Of a stretch of DNA of 64,000 nucleotides, positions 44,108-52,046 are shown piece after piece (the stretch's first letter is position 1; the number at the start of each line of letters is the position of its first letter). The stretch comes from Conyzicola nivalis_A (GTDB lineage: Bacteria; Actinomycetota; Actinomycetes; Actinomycetales; Microbacteriaceae), in assembly GCF_040548875.1 (NCBI RefSeq), contig NZ_JBEPSJ010000001.1:496001-560000 (forward strand), read 5' to 3'. The position numbers and the translations under genes were made by a program. Under the pieces are notes generated by a model. It was not told where the DNA came from. It worked only from the letters and a program-made list of their open reading frames with translations, and did not search any database.

Positions 44108-44890
44108 CTAGCCGCGCGCGTTGCGCGCCGCGGCGACGAGCACCGCGTCGAGTTCAGGACCGGTGGTGTCGTGCCCGGCCCCGGCTATCTCCACCAGACG
44201 GGCGTTGGGCAGCAGCGAGCAGATCTCGACCGAGGCACTGCGCGGACTGCGGGCGTCGGCGGTGCCACGCACGACTACGGTCGGGGTCTGGATCGACGGT
44301 AGATCCGGGCGCAGATCCGGCACCATGACGTCGATGACGGCCGCCGTTGTCGCCGGACGCCAGTCGTCGAGGAGGCTCCGCGCCTGTGCGCGTCGCCGTC
44401 GCGGCGCGTCGGCCGGGTACACGGTATCGAGGAGGTTGTCCGCCCACTCCTCGACGGGGTGTTCCATCGTGAACCGGCTCGCCGCGACGCGCTGCTCGAG
44501 CGACGCGGCGTCCAGAGATCCGCCCCAACCGGCGTACGCGCCGACCAGCACGAGGCCTCCGACGGATTGCGGATGATCGCGGGCGAGCAGCAGCGCGAAC
44601 ACCGACCCCAGCGAGAACCCCGCGACAGCGGGCGCCGTCAGGCTCAGCGCGGAGACGAATCCGGATGCCGCATCCGCCCAGTCGACGGCGCCCCACCCCG
44701 GCGGCACGTCGTCCGAGGCACCGCACCCGGGGGCATCCCACGCTACGAGGTCGACGTAACGGGCGAGGCGGTCGAACTCGTCGGCCCAGATCCGCGAGTC
44801 TTCGAATGCGCCGTGGAAGAGCACGAGAGCGGGCCCGCTCCCGCGCCGCCGGTACGCGATGCGCACCCCGTCGACGACCACCTCGGCCAT
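44108..44890 (-). CDS. Alpha/beta hydrolase
   Basis: A 260-residue alpha/beta hydrolase: oxyanion motif LFHGAFED, WDAPGCGASDD, nucleophile Ser93 in GFSLGS, and late acid/base residues (GTADARSP, AGHDTTGP with the catalytic His). ATG 44890 is chosen because the lid-less fold starts right away (MAEVVVDGVRIAYRRRG); the 82-codon upstream extension overlaps the HAD gene in another frame. Substrate unknown. Convergent with the decarboxylase. Confidence 0.87.
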   Translation of the reverse strand: MAEVVVDGVRIAYRRRGSGPALVLFHGAFEDSRIWADEFDRLARYVDLVAWDAPGCGASDDVPPGWGAVDWADAASGFVSALSLTAPAVAGFSLGSVFALLLARDHPQSVGGLVLVGAYAGWGGSLDAASLEQRVAASRFTMEHPVEEWADNLLDTVYPADAPRRRRAQARSLLDDWRPATTAAVIDVMVPDLRPDLPSIQTPTVVVRGTADARSPRSASVEICSLLPNARLVEIAGAGHDTTGPELDAVLVAAARNARG

Positions 44891-44967
44891 ACCCGCGAGG
44901 CTACTCCTCCGTGCTGCCTGCCTGACAGAGCGCTCATGGCAGATCGCAACCCTGGATAACCCCTCGG

Positions 44968-45654
44968 CTATCGACCCGTCTCGGCGAGAAGACTGGAGTC
45001 GAGCTTCTCGAGGAGATCGACGACGTCGTCGTACACTTCCGCGGCGCCCGCCGAAACGAGCTCTTCCCGACCGAACCCTCCACTGAGAACCCCGATGCTC
45101 CTGACACCCGCCCGTGTGGCCGCCCCCATGTCCCATACCGAGTCGCCCACCATCACCGCAGCGTCGGCGGATGCCCCGGCCCGGTCGAGCGCGACATGGA
45201 TGATGTCGGGGTCGGGTTTGGCCGTGCCCACATCTTCGGCGGACGTCACCGCCTGCACGGCGTCGTCCACGTCGAGCACGCCGAGGAGGATCTTCAGCTC
45301 GCCCTCCGGCGCGGACGTCGCGAGGACCACCGAATGACCTCTCCGCGCGAGCTCGGCGAGCAGCTCGTCCGCGCCCGAGATTGCGCGCAGCCGGTCGGTG
45401 CTCTCCATGTAGACGGCCGTGTGACGCTCCTTCGCGTCGTCGCCGAGAGCGGATGCATCGTCACCGAGCAGGGTTTCCAGCAACTTGCCCGAGTCCATGC
45501 CGATGGCGCGGTGGATCTTCCAGAGATCGACGGGATGCCCGACGCCCGTGAAGGCCCGATCCCACGCGTCGATATGGAGATAGTTCGAGTCGACCAGGGT
45601 CCCGTCGATGTCGAAGAGGACCGCCGCGCGGGCGGGGGTGTCGTTTTCTCTCAT
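44968..45654 (-). CDS. HAD-superfamily hydrolase
   Basis: A 228-residue HAD phosphatase. Motif I is FDIDGTLVD with Asp15 and Asp17, motif II LATSAPEGE, motif III Lys in TAKPDPD and motif IV VGDSVWDMGAA. The helical cap between motifs I and II makes it a type C1 member, like phosphoglycolate phosphatases or beta-phosphoglucomutases; the substrate cannot be named. The ATG follows the CtaF-like stop by 11 bp, so the two may be co-transcribed. Confidence 0.9.
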   Translation of the reverse strand: MRENDTPARAAVLFDIDGTLVDSNYLHIDAWDRAFTGVGHPVDLWKIHRAIGMDSGKLLETLLGDDASALGDDAKERHTAVYMESTDRLRAISGADELLAELARRGHSVVLATSAPEGELKILLGVLDVDDAVQAVTSAEDVGTAKPDPDIIHVALDRAGASADAAVMVGDSVWDMGAATRAGVRSIGVLSGGFGREELVSAGAAEVYDDVVDLLEKLDSSLLAETGR

Positions 45655-45665
45655 GGTTCGGCCTA

Positions 45666-46127
45666 TCAGTGCGCGAAGTTGCCGCGGTAGTACTCGTAGA
45701 CCCACCCGACCAGGGAGATGACGAGGAACCCGGCTCCGATGAAGGCGACCCAGAACCCCACGGCGACGCCGAGGAAGACGAGGGCGAGGGATGCGGCGAG
45801 CGTGACGGGCCACCAGCTCCACGGGCTGAAGAAGCCCTGCTCGGCTTCGCCGTCGTCGATGTGGGCGTCGACGCGGTCCTCGGGCAGCTCGCCGCCCTGG
45901 GTCGAGTGGATGCGGCCGACGAAGAATGCGATGAGTGCCGAGGCCGCGCCCGCGAGGAGCAGTCCGATGGTTCCCGCGTACTCGACGACGACGTCGGTCT
46001 TTCCGCCCGCCCCCGGGTCTTGTGCGAGGTCTTGTGCGCCGTACAGGAGGGTCCACACCGTGTACACCGCCGAAAGCGCGGTGAAGAACGCGGCCAGGAT
46101 CCAGAACAGCCGTGCGTTGACACCCAT
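45666..46127 (-). CDS. ctaF: Cytochrome c oxidase subunit 4, actinobacterial CtaF type
   Basis: A 153-residue four-helix membrane protein matching the actinobacterial oxidase subunit IV: ARLFWILAAFFTALSAVYTVW, a soluble loop with RIHSTQGGELPEDR.DAHIDDGEAEQGFFSPWSWWP, and a final VYEYYRGNFAH. This subunit belongs to the aa3 oxidase of the bcc-aa3 supercomplex. Here it stands alone, without ctaC, ctaD or ctaE, so it is either a second copy or separated from its operon. Confidence 0.88.
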   Translation of the reverse strand: MGVNARLFWILAAFFTALSAVYTVWTLLYGAQDLAQDPGAGGKTDVVVEYAGTIGLLLAGAASALIAFFVGRIHSTQGGELPEDRVDAHIDDGEAEQGFFSPWSWWPVTLAASLALVFLGVAVGFWVAFIGAGFLVISLVGWVYEYYRGNFAH

Positions 46128-46237
46128 AAATACTCCTCAGATTGCGGTGACCCCATCCAATCTGCATCGGGAGCCGAAATTCTGGGCGTTGACATCCGTG
46201 AGCCGCACACGCATAGGTGTCGGCGAGCGGAGTCGGT

Positions 46238-47080
46238 CTACAACATGATCTGCTCGCCGTCGGTGAGGAGAATCCAACGCTCCGCCTCGCGACCGGTCGC
46301 GACCACCTCGAACCGGTCGGCATCCGCGAGAAGACCCACGTCCAGTCCCGTCACCGCGCCGATGTCCGACACCGGCACCTGGAAAGTGAGGAAGGGCCCG
46401 AGAGGCGGGGGAGTCTCGCCGCCGGCGACGTCGCGGAGACCCAGGTCGATGGCGTCGAGCGACGGGCCCTGGTCCAGGAGAAAGCCGGCCGACCGCAACT
46501 CCGGTGCGGCGCTGCCGTCGACAGCCATCCAGGCCGCGATCTTCCAGAACCGGCGCGGTATCCGGATTCCCCGATAGACGATGTCGTCGTCGGCCAGCAC
46601 CGGCCCGGTGAAGACGCTGATCTTCTGCTCGTGGGCGCTCGCGTACTCGAGAACGTGGTCCTCGAGCCCCACCCAAAGATTGGGGCCCTGGTTGAACGGC
46701 GCCGCCTGCGGTGCGGCGTTGGTGAACACGAACGTCGCGTCGTTGGCGGCCGCGGCCACATCCGGTGCGCCCCAGACGGGATCGCGCCGCCGCACGAGGT
46801 GGCCCCGGTCGAGGTCGTTGCGCGCGTAGAGCGCCTCGCCGGCCTGGTCGGACGCGGGGACCCGCGGGTCGAGCCGCCAGTCGTCGGCGCGCTTCAGGTC
46901 GAGAAGTGCGGCGCCGTCGATGTTCACGCCGGTGGCGGCAGCGAGACGGCGCGCGGGGTCGAGAAGGATGGTGAAGTGGATGTACGGCAGCTCGACGACC
47001 TCGCGCCCGTCGACCGGACGTGGCAGGGGGAGGTCGGCGGTCAGGAAGTCGGAACGGTAGCCATCGGCGATCAATGCCAT
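46238..47080 (-). CDS. DNA/RNA non-specific endonuclease (NUC1 type)
   Basis: A 280-residue beta-beta-alpha-metal endonuclease of the NucA/NUC1 family. The catalytic motif is DRGH with His94 (DLDRGHLVRRRDPVWG), followed by the supporting Asn/Glu region (FTNAAPQAAPFNQG). No signal peptide is visible with ATG 47080, so it appears cytoplasmic, unusual for this family and implying an inhibitor, controlled activation or non-classical export. The start is chosen where the family sequence begins; 19 upstream codons are open. Confidence 0.88.
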   Translation of the reverse strand: MALIADGYRSDFLTADLPLPRPVDGREVVELPYIHFTILLDPARRLAAATGVNIDGAALLDLKRADDWRLDPRVPASDQAGEALYARNDLDRGHLVRRRDPVWGAPDVAAAANDATFVFTNAAPQAAPFNQGPNLWVGLEDHVLEYASAHEQKISVFTGPVLADDDIVYRGIRIPRRFWKIAAWMAVDGSAAPELRSAGFLLDQGPSLDAIDLGLRDVAGGETPPPLGPFLTFQVPVSDIGAVTGLDVGLLADADRFEVVATGREAERWILLTDGEQIML

Positions 47081-47096
47081 GAACGACAGTGTGCCA

Positions 47097-47681
47097 TCAA
47101 CGTGGCGCCGATCTCGCGCGCACGTGTGCGCTCTCACCCTGCTTTCCGAAAAGGCTGAGCACCTCGGCCGCGTTGCCGTAAGCCGAGCCGAACCAGTGCG
47201 GCAGCCGGGTGTCGAACTCGGCGACCTCTCCTGCGCCGAGGGTGAGGTCGTTGTCGCCGAGTATCAGCCGCATGCGTCCCGACAACACGTACAGCCACTC
47301 GTATCCCTCGTGCGTGCGGGGCTCGGGCTCTGTCTGGCTTCCGGGGATGACGATCTTCCACGCCTGCAGGCCGCCCGGGTTGGGGGTGAGCGGGATCACC
47401 GTCCGGCCGTTCACCCGGCGCGGCCTGAGCCGAACCCGAGGGTCGCCGACCTCCGGTGCCCCGACCAGGTCGTCCAAGGGGATGCGGTAGGCGAGGGCGA
47501 GAGGCAGCAGCAGCTCGAGGCTCGCCCTGCGCTGACCCGTCTCCAGTCGCGACAGCGTGCTCTGGGAGATGCCGGTGGTCTCCGACAGCTCGGTGAGTGT
47601 GATGCCGTGCTGCGAACGCAGCCTCTTGAGCCGCGGACCGACGGCCTCGAGCGCGGAGGAGATGATCGCGGAGTGTTCCAT
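47097..47681 (-). CDS. XRE-cupin transcriptional regulator
   Basis: A 194-residue regulator with an XRE HTH at residues ~12-66 (LKRLRSQHGITLTELSETTGISQSTLSRLETG) and a C-terminal cupin (~110-185: EPEPRTHEGYEWLYVLSGRMRLIL and AEFDTRLPHWFGSA). The cupin presumably binds a small effector. It is divergent from a small membrane-protein gene, and a 32-bp perfect inverted repeat lies between them at 47705-47736, 24 bp from its own ATG, which I take as the operator. ATG 47681 is where the HTH family sequence starts. Confidence 0.88.
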   Translation of the reverse strand: MEHSAIISSALEAVGPRLKRLRSQHGITLTELSETTGISQSTLSRLETGQRRASLELLLPLALAYRIPLDDLVGAPEVGDPRVRLRPRRVNGRTVIPLTPNPGGLQAWKIVIPGSQTEPEPRTHEGYEWLYVLSGRMRLILGDNDLTLGAGEVAEFDTRLPHWFGSAYGNAAEVLSLFGKQGESAHVRARSAPR

Positions 47682-47704
47682 GCCACCATCCCACCGCACG
47701 AATC

Positions 47705-47736
47705 CCGGAAACGGCAACAAACTTTGCCGTTTCCGG
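47705..47736. promoter_or_regulatory. Perfect inverted repeat, probable XRE-cupin operator
   Basis: CCGGAAACGGCAA (47705-47717), loop CAAACT, TTGCCGTTTCCGG (47724-47736). All 13 arm positions pair. It lies in the 143-bp gap between the divergent regulator and small membrane-protein genes. It is too far from a gene end to be a terminator. Confidence 0.7.
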
Positions 47737-47824
47737 TGGGCGGAGGTCAGGGTTGAGACCAAGCGGGCTCGACACATCGTGGTCGCGACATCCACTCTCA
47801 CTCACCGGCAAGGAGCATCAACGC

Positions 47825-48070
47825 ATGTCCACAGCACCCGCAACGACCCAGGTCGGGCCCCCGACGAAACACCAGCTGGCCCTGATGATCTGGATCGCCG
47901 TCTTCCCCACGCTCACCGTTCTCAACCTGGTGCTGGGCGCTCTCATCTCCGAGCTGCCGATGGTGGTACGAACGCTGATCCTCGCAACCATCGCCGTGCC
48001 GATCGTGATCTACGGGATCATGCCGCATCTGCACAGAGCTCGCCGCGCACTGCTCAGCCGCCGCTCCTGA
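47825..48070 (+). CDS. Small two-helix membrane protein, copy 2
   Basis: An 81-residue protein with two transmembrane helices and a basic C-terminal tail (HLHRARRALLSRRS), paralogous to the protein at 42350-42622. AAGGAGCATCAACGC supplies a ribosome site before ATG 47825. Being the only gene divergent from the XRE-cupin regulator across the inverted repeat, it is the likely regulated target. Function unknown. Confidence 0.7.
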   Translation: MSTAPATTQVGPPTKHQLALMIWIAVFPTLTVLNLVLGALISELPMVVRTLILATIAVPIVIYGIMPHLHRARRALLSRRS

Positions 48071-48073
48071 ACC

Positions 48074-48095
48074 TCCGCGTCACCGCCCACGCGGA
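48074..48095. terminator. Hairpin between convergent genes
   Basis: TCCGCGT (48074-48080) pairs with ACGCGGA (48089-48095) around an eight-base loop, just after the small membrane-protein stop and overlapping the end of the convergent gene. Modest stem, no T-tract on either side. Confidence 0.35.
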
Positions 48096-48634
48096 CGGCG
48101 CAGCACGAGCATCAAGCCCACCACGAGCACCGGCCCCGCGAAAACCAGAGGATCGAGCCAGATGTGCTTGAGGTCGGCACGGCCCCGCCCGAACCGCGAC
48201 GCGATCGGGTGGTAGCGGCGCTCGCCCAGCACGCCCGACTCGGCGATCATGTTGTCGGGGCGGCCCTGACGCACCGAGCTCACGTGCGAACCGATGGCGT
48301 CGACGCGGTCTCCGAGCACCAGCAACAGCCAGTGGGCAGCTCGGGCCTCGCTGAAACGCTCGTAGGCGAACCGACGGATCGCGCCGGACGGGCCGTGCAG
48401 CGGGGCTACTGTTCCGAACACGGGGGTGAGCCGCTCGTGCTCGATCGACCGCTCACGCGGCTGTAGCTCTGGCTGGTTCTCGGGGATGTCCCAGTGGGCG
48501 CCCGTGACCAGGTCTGTGCGCTCGCGCGGCACCGACGGGCGGTCGGCCGGGTCGAGGTCGGCTCCCCAGCCGGGGATACGGGCGCGCAGTTCGTCGGAGG
48601 AGGGGCGGCGGTGCTGATTGGCTTCGTATGGCAT
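48080..48634 (-). CDS. Conserved protein paired with the zinc alcohol dehydrogenase
   Basis: A 184-residue protein with a hydrophilic N-terminus (MPYEANQHRRPSSDELRARI), a central helical part (FAYERFSEARAAHWLLLVLGDRVDA) and one C-terminal transmembrane helix (VFAGPVLVVGLMLVL). Not assignable to a characterised family. It follows the dehydrogenase by 11 bp on the same strand and is almost certainly co-transcribed, so a role in membrane tethering or support of that enzyme is possible. Confidence 0.65.
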   Translation of the reverse strand: MPYEANQHRRPSSDELRARIPGWGADLDPADRPSVPRERTDLVTGAHWDIPENQPELQPRERSIEHERLTPVFGTVAPLHGPSGAIRRFAYERFSEARAAHWLLLVLGDRVDAIGSHVSSVRQGRPDNMIAESGVLGERRYHPIASRFGRGRADLKHIWLDPLVFAGPVLVVGLMLVLRRPRGR

Positions 48635-48645
48635 TGTCGTGGCTC

Positions 48646-49791
48646 CTAGTCGCCGGTGGTGATGACGGTCTTGATGCAGTCGTCGAGCTTCGCCGAGAAC
48701 AGGTGGTAGCCCTCTGCGATGTGCTCGAGCGGAATGCGGTGGGTGATGATGTCGCGGGGAGACAGGTGCCCGGCCTGGATGTGCTCGAGCAGCCGGGGCC
48801 ACTGCCGCTTGGCCGGCGCCTGGTTCATGCGGAGCGTGAGCCCCTTGTTCATCGCGTCGCCGAATTTGACGGCGCTGAACAGGGGACCGTAGGCGCCCAT
48901 CACCGAGACGGTTCCGCCCTTGCGCACTCCGTCGATCGCCCAGTTCAGGGCCACGGGCGACCCGCCCTGCAGCTTCAGCTTGGCCGCCGAGATGTGCTGC
49001 AGCAGGTTGCCGTCGGCCTCGGCACCGACGGCCTCGATCACGACGTCGGCGCCGAGGCCGAATGTCTGCTTTTTGAGCTCGACGACGATGTCGTCGACCT
49101 CGGTGAAGCTGATCGTCTCGGCGAAGGCGAACTCGCGTGCCTTCTCCAGGCGGTAGTCCAGGTGGTCGACGACGATGACCCGCCCGGCACCCATCAGCCA
49201 GGAGGAGCGTGCGGCGAACAGCCCCACCGGTCCCGCGCCGAGCACCACCACGGTGTCGCCCTCGACGATGTCGCCGAGCTGGGCGCCGAAGTACCCCGTC
49301 GCGAGGGCGTCGGTCATCAACAACGCGTCTTCCTCGTGCAGCCAGTCGGGGATGATCGACGGCCCGACGTCGGCGAGCGGCACGCGCACGAACTCTGCCT
49401 GCCCGCCGTCGTAGCCGCCGCAGGTGTGCGAGTAGCCGTAGATGCCGCCGACGGCCGTCGCATTCGGATTCACGTTGTGGCAGTTGGAGTACAGGCCTTT
49501 GGCGCAGAAGTAGCAGGTACCGCAGTAGATGTTGAAAGGGACCATCACCCGGTCGCCCGGCTTCAGGTTCTCCACCGACGGGCCGACCTCGTGCACGACG
49601 CCGATGAACTCGTGGCCGAAGGTCATTCCCACGCGGGTGTCCGGCATCATGCCGTGATAAAGATGCAGGTCGCTCCCGCAGATCGCTGCCCTTGTCACCC
49701 GTACGATGGCATCGTTGGGGTGCTCGATCTTCGGGATGTCCTTCTCTTCGACTCGGACCTTGTACGGCCCCCGGTACACCATCGCTCGCAT
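48646..49791 (-). CDS. Zinc-dependent alcohol dehydrogenase (glutathione-independent formaldehyde dehydrogenase-like)
   Basis: A 381-residue medium-chain dehydrogenase. Catalytic zinc ligands are in AAICGSDLHLYHG and FGHEFIG; the structural-zinc loop is CGTCYFCAKGLYSNC with all four Cys. The NAD site is VVLGAGPVGLFAA followed by VVDHLDYRL. The long loop VNPNATAVGGIYGYSHTCGG is typical of the group related to glutathione-independent formaldehyde dehydrogenase. Substrate is unproven. AGGAG precedes the ATG. Confidence 0.9.
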   Translation of the reverse strand: MRAMVYRGPYKVRVEEKDIPKIEHPNDAIVRVTRAAICGSDLHLYHGMMPDTRVGMTFGHEFIGVVHEVGPSVENLKPGDRVMVPFNIYCGTCYFCAKGLYSNCHNVNPNATAVGGIYGYSHTCGGYDGGQAEFVRVPLADVGPSIIPDWLHEEDALLMTDALATGYFGAQLGDIVEGDTVVVLGAGPVGLFAARSSWLMGAGRVIVVDHLDYRLEKAREFAFAETISFTEVDDIVVELKKQTFGLGADVVIEAVGAEADGNLLQHISAAKLKLQGGSPVALNWAIDGVRKGGTVSVMGAYGPLFSAVKFGDAMNKGLTLRMNQAPAKRQWPRLLEHIQAGHLSPRDIITHRIPLEHIAEGYHLFSAKLDDCIKTVITTGD

Positions 49792-49936
49792 TCGTCGCTC
49801 CTCGGTTCACGTCGACTGGCTGTCGAACGCTCTCGAGTCGAACACCGCGGGTTCGCGAATCCTAGGGGGTTGCGCCACCGCAGGCCCATGGGCCAGCGTC
49901 GTCGGAGACGGGATGCGCGGACGGCGAGAGGGGGAG

Positions 49937-50602
49937 ATGATGACCCGCGGGCTGGCGACCGCCATGTGGACGGCGATACTCCTGCTCATCGCCATCGTGC
50001 TGGTCTTCGCGGGCATGCGCGTGGCGGACGACCTGCCCCTCGTCGTCTCCGGAGTGCCCGCCGAGCTGGGGAGTTTCGGGGAACGCTACGTCGCCAACCC
50101 GTGGTTGGCCTACCCACACATCGTGCCGGGGGTGCTCTACCTGGTCGGGGCGCCGCTGCAGTTGTCGCGGCGGTTCCGCACCCGCCACTTCGCCTTCCAC
50201 CGCCGATTCGGCAGGGTGCTGATCGTCCTCGGGATCACGAGCGGCGTCTTCGCGCTCGTGTTCGGAGTTCCCTTCGCATTCGGAGGCGCCTGGCAGTCGC
50301 TCGCGGCGGCAGTCTTCGGATCCTGGTTCCTGGTGGCGCTGCTGCTGGCCTTCCGCGCGATCCGTCGACGCGACGTGCGGATGCACCGGCGGTGGATGAT
50401 CCGTGCCTTCGCCGTCGGTCTCGGAGTGGGCACCATCCGGATCTGGGTCGGTCTTTTCGCGTTGCTCGACCTGGCGTCACTGCGAGATAGCTTCGCCCCG
50501 GCGTTCTGGCTGGGGCTCTCGATGCACGTCCTCGCGGCGGAGGCCTGGCTCTGGTGGCGTCCGAATGCGAACGGCAGACCGCGGAGATCGGTGCTTCCGT
50601 AG
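49937..50602 (+). CDS. DUF2306-type membrane protein
   Basis: A 221-residue protein with about six transmembrane helices and the DUF2306 pattern: HIVPGVLYLVGAPLQLSRRFR, then HRRFGRVLIVLG and a conserved His/Arg-rich RDVRMHRRWMIRAFA. Conserved histidines at helix ends hint at haem or quinone binding as in cytochrome-b561-like folds, which is speculative. GGGGGAG directly precedes two in-frame ATGs (49937, 49940); either may be used. Confidence 0.8.
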   Translation: MMTRGLATAMWTAILLLIAIVLVFAGMRVADDLPLVVSGVPAELGSFGERYVANPWLAYPHIVPGVLYLVGAPLQLSRRFRTRHFAFHRRFGRVLIVLGITSGVFALVFGVPFAFGGAWQSLAAAVFGSWFLVALLLAFRAIRRRDVRMHRRWMIRAFAVGLGVGTIRIWVGLFALLDLASLRDSFAPAFWLGLSMHVLAAEAWLWWRPNANGRPRRSVLP

Positions 50603-50604
50603 GT

Positions 50605-51282
50605 CTACTTCTGGCGGCGCACCATCTCGGCGATCCAGACTGGCGCGAACGGCGACGTGCAGTCCGGGGGAGTCGGGTAGTCCTTGAGCACCTCGAGGCG
50701 CTCGCCGATGGCGACGGCGCGCTCACGGTGCTCGGGGTGCGTGATCCCGATCTGGGCGAGGCACGTGTTCATCGCCCACTGCAGCCGGTCGGGCTCCGTC
50801 TTCATCCGCGCCTCGATGATGTCGAGCAGCCCCGACAGGTCGAGGCCTTCCGGGCGCTTCACTACCCTGTCCGACGTGAGCGCCCAGCCGGCGCTCGCCA
50901 CGATCGGATCGGGGTCGGTGAACCACCGCAGCCGCAGTTCCTCGGCCCGCGGGTGCTTTTTCACGACGTAGTTGACGAGCCAGTCCTGCACCTTCGGCGC
51001 AGGGGCGTCGCGCAGCATGGAGTCGAGCTCGTCGAGCTCGAACGCCTTCGGGCTGCAGATCAGAATGGCGAGCAGGCGGGCCGCCGTGTCGCCGGTGTCC
51101 CAGAGCTCGACCGCGAGCGGCTGTTGGGTCTTCAGCCGTTTGGCCACCGCGCGCAGCTTGGTCAGGTTGACGGCGTGGTCGTCGCCGTGCCGGAGATTTA
51201 CCTCGAGAATGCGCGGGTCGGCGAGGTCTGCCAGCTCGGCCATCACCTCCGCGACGGTCGTCCCGGTCATCGTCTGCACCAC
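50605..51282 (-). CDS. DNA alkylation repair protein (HEAT-repeat, AlkD-related)
   Basis: A 225-residue all-helical HEAT-like protein of the DNA alkylation repair (AlkC/AlkD) group: LRAVAKRLKTQQPLAVELWDTGDTAARLLAILI, VQDWLVNYVVKKHP and LRWFTDPDPIVASAGWALTSDRV correspond to successive repeats. AlkD proteins excise cationic alkylated bases. The ELWDTG.T.AR and WAL positions match the group, although AlkD's full catalytic Trp/Asp/Arg set is only partly clear. GGGGAGG lies five bases before GTG 51282. A second AlkD-like gene lies 31 bp upstream on the same strand. Confidence 0.82.
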   Translation of the reverse strand: MVQTMTGTTVAEVMAELADLADPRILEVNLRHGDDHAVNLTKLRAVAKRLKTQQPLAVELWDTGDTAARLLAILICSPKAFELDELDSMLRDAPAPKVQDWLVNYVVKKHPRAEELRLRWFTDPDPIVASAGWALTSDRVVKRPEGLDLSGLLDIIEARMKTEPDRLQWAMNTCLAQIGITHPEHRERAVAIGERLEVLKDYPTPPDCTSPFAPVWIAEMVRRQK

Positions 51283-51313
51283 TGCGGCCTCCCCTCTCTC
51301 GACTGCGTTCAGC

Positions 51314-51991
51314 CTACGACGAGGCCGCGCGGTCGGCCATCAGGCGGCGGGTCGCCGGCCGGATGCGCCCGGCGTTTCGGGATACGAATTCGTCGAGCCG
51401 AGCGGCGTCGATGCGCCGGATCTCGCGGAGGGCGGTGCCTACCGAGGTCTGCACGAAGTGCTCGTCGTCGTCGAGCAGCAGGTCGGCGAGGGCGAGCGGG
51501 TCGTCGAGGTCGCCGCTGCGGATGATCCAGAAGGCCGCCGTGATCGCCGTACGGCGCTCCCACGGGTCACCCGACCGCGCGAGGTCGAACAGGGGGGCGC
51601 GCGAACGGTGGAGGAGGTAGTCGCCGACGACGCGCGGTGCCGCGCGGTCGACGAGATCCCAGGTGTCGATGTGGCGGTGCTCGGCGAGGAACAGCTCGTA
51701 GATCGCGCTTCGGTCGTCCGTCGTCGCGGGCGATCGACGGGCGCGCGCGTCGAGGATGCTGACCGCGACGACACGCGCCTCGTACCAGGGCGACCGCAGC
51801 AGCAGCCGCACCTCGTCGAGGTCCATGGACGCCTGCTCGTTCGCGAGGTCGAATAGCCGTTTCATCCGCACCCCGATCACCTGCTCGCGGCTCACGCGCT
51901 TCACGATCTTGTCGAACTCGGCCGGGTCGGCGAGCTCGTGCAGCCGCAGCAGCACGTCGGCGGCCGAGCCGGGCGAAGCGTCGGGTGTCAT
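51314..51991 (-). CDS. AlkD-like DNA glycosylase
   Basis: A 225-residue AlkD-family protein with the expected helical repeats: RSPWYEARVVAVSIL, HIDTWDLVDRAAPRVVGDYL and SGDPWERRTAITAAFWIIR. The WDLVD and WERR positions correspond to the AlkD substrate-binding Trp, catalytic Asp and Arg, so it looks active. AlkD removes N3/N7-alkylated purines without base flipping. It sits directly upstream of a second, more divergent family member; together they form an alkylation-repair pair. Confidence 0.87.
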   Translation of the reverse strand: MTPDASPGSAADVLLRLHELADPAEFDKIVKRVSREQVIGVRMKRLFDLANEQASMDLDEVRLLLRSPWYEARVVAVSILDARARRSPATTDDRSAIYELFLAEHRHIDTWDLVDRAAPRVVGDYLLHRSRAPLFDLARSGDPWERRTAITAAFWIIRSGDLDDPLALADLLLDDDEHFVQTSVGTALREIRRIDAARLDEFVSRNAGRIRPATRRLMADRAASS

Positions 51992-52046
51992 GGGGCCTCC
52001 GAGCGATCGGGATCAGACAATCGTCGCGGATGACGCAGCGTCTCCG

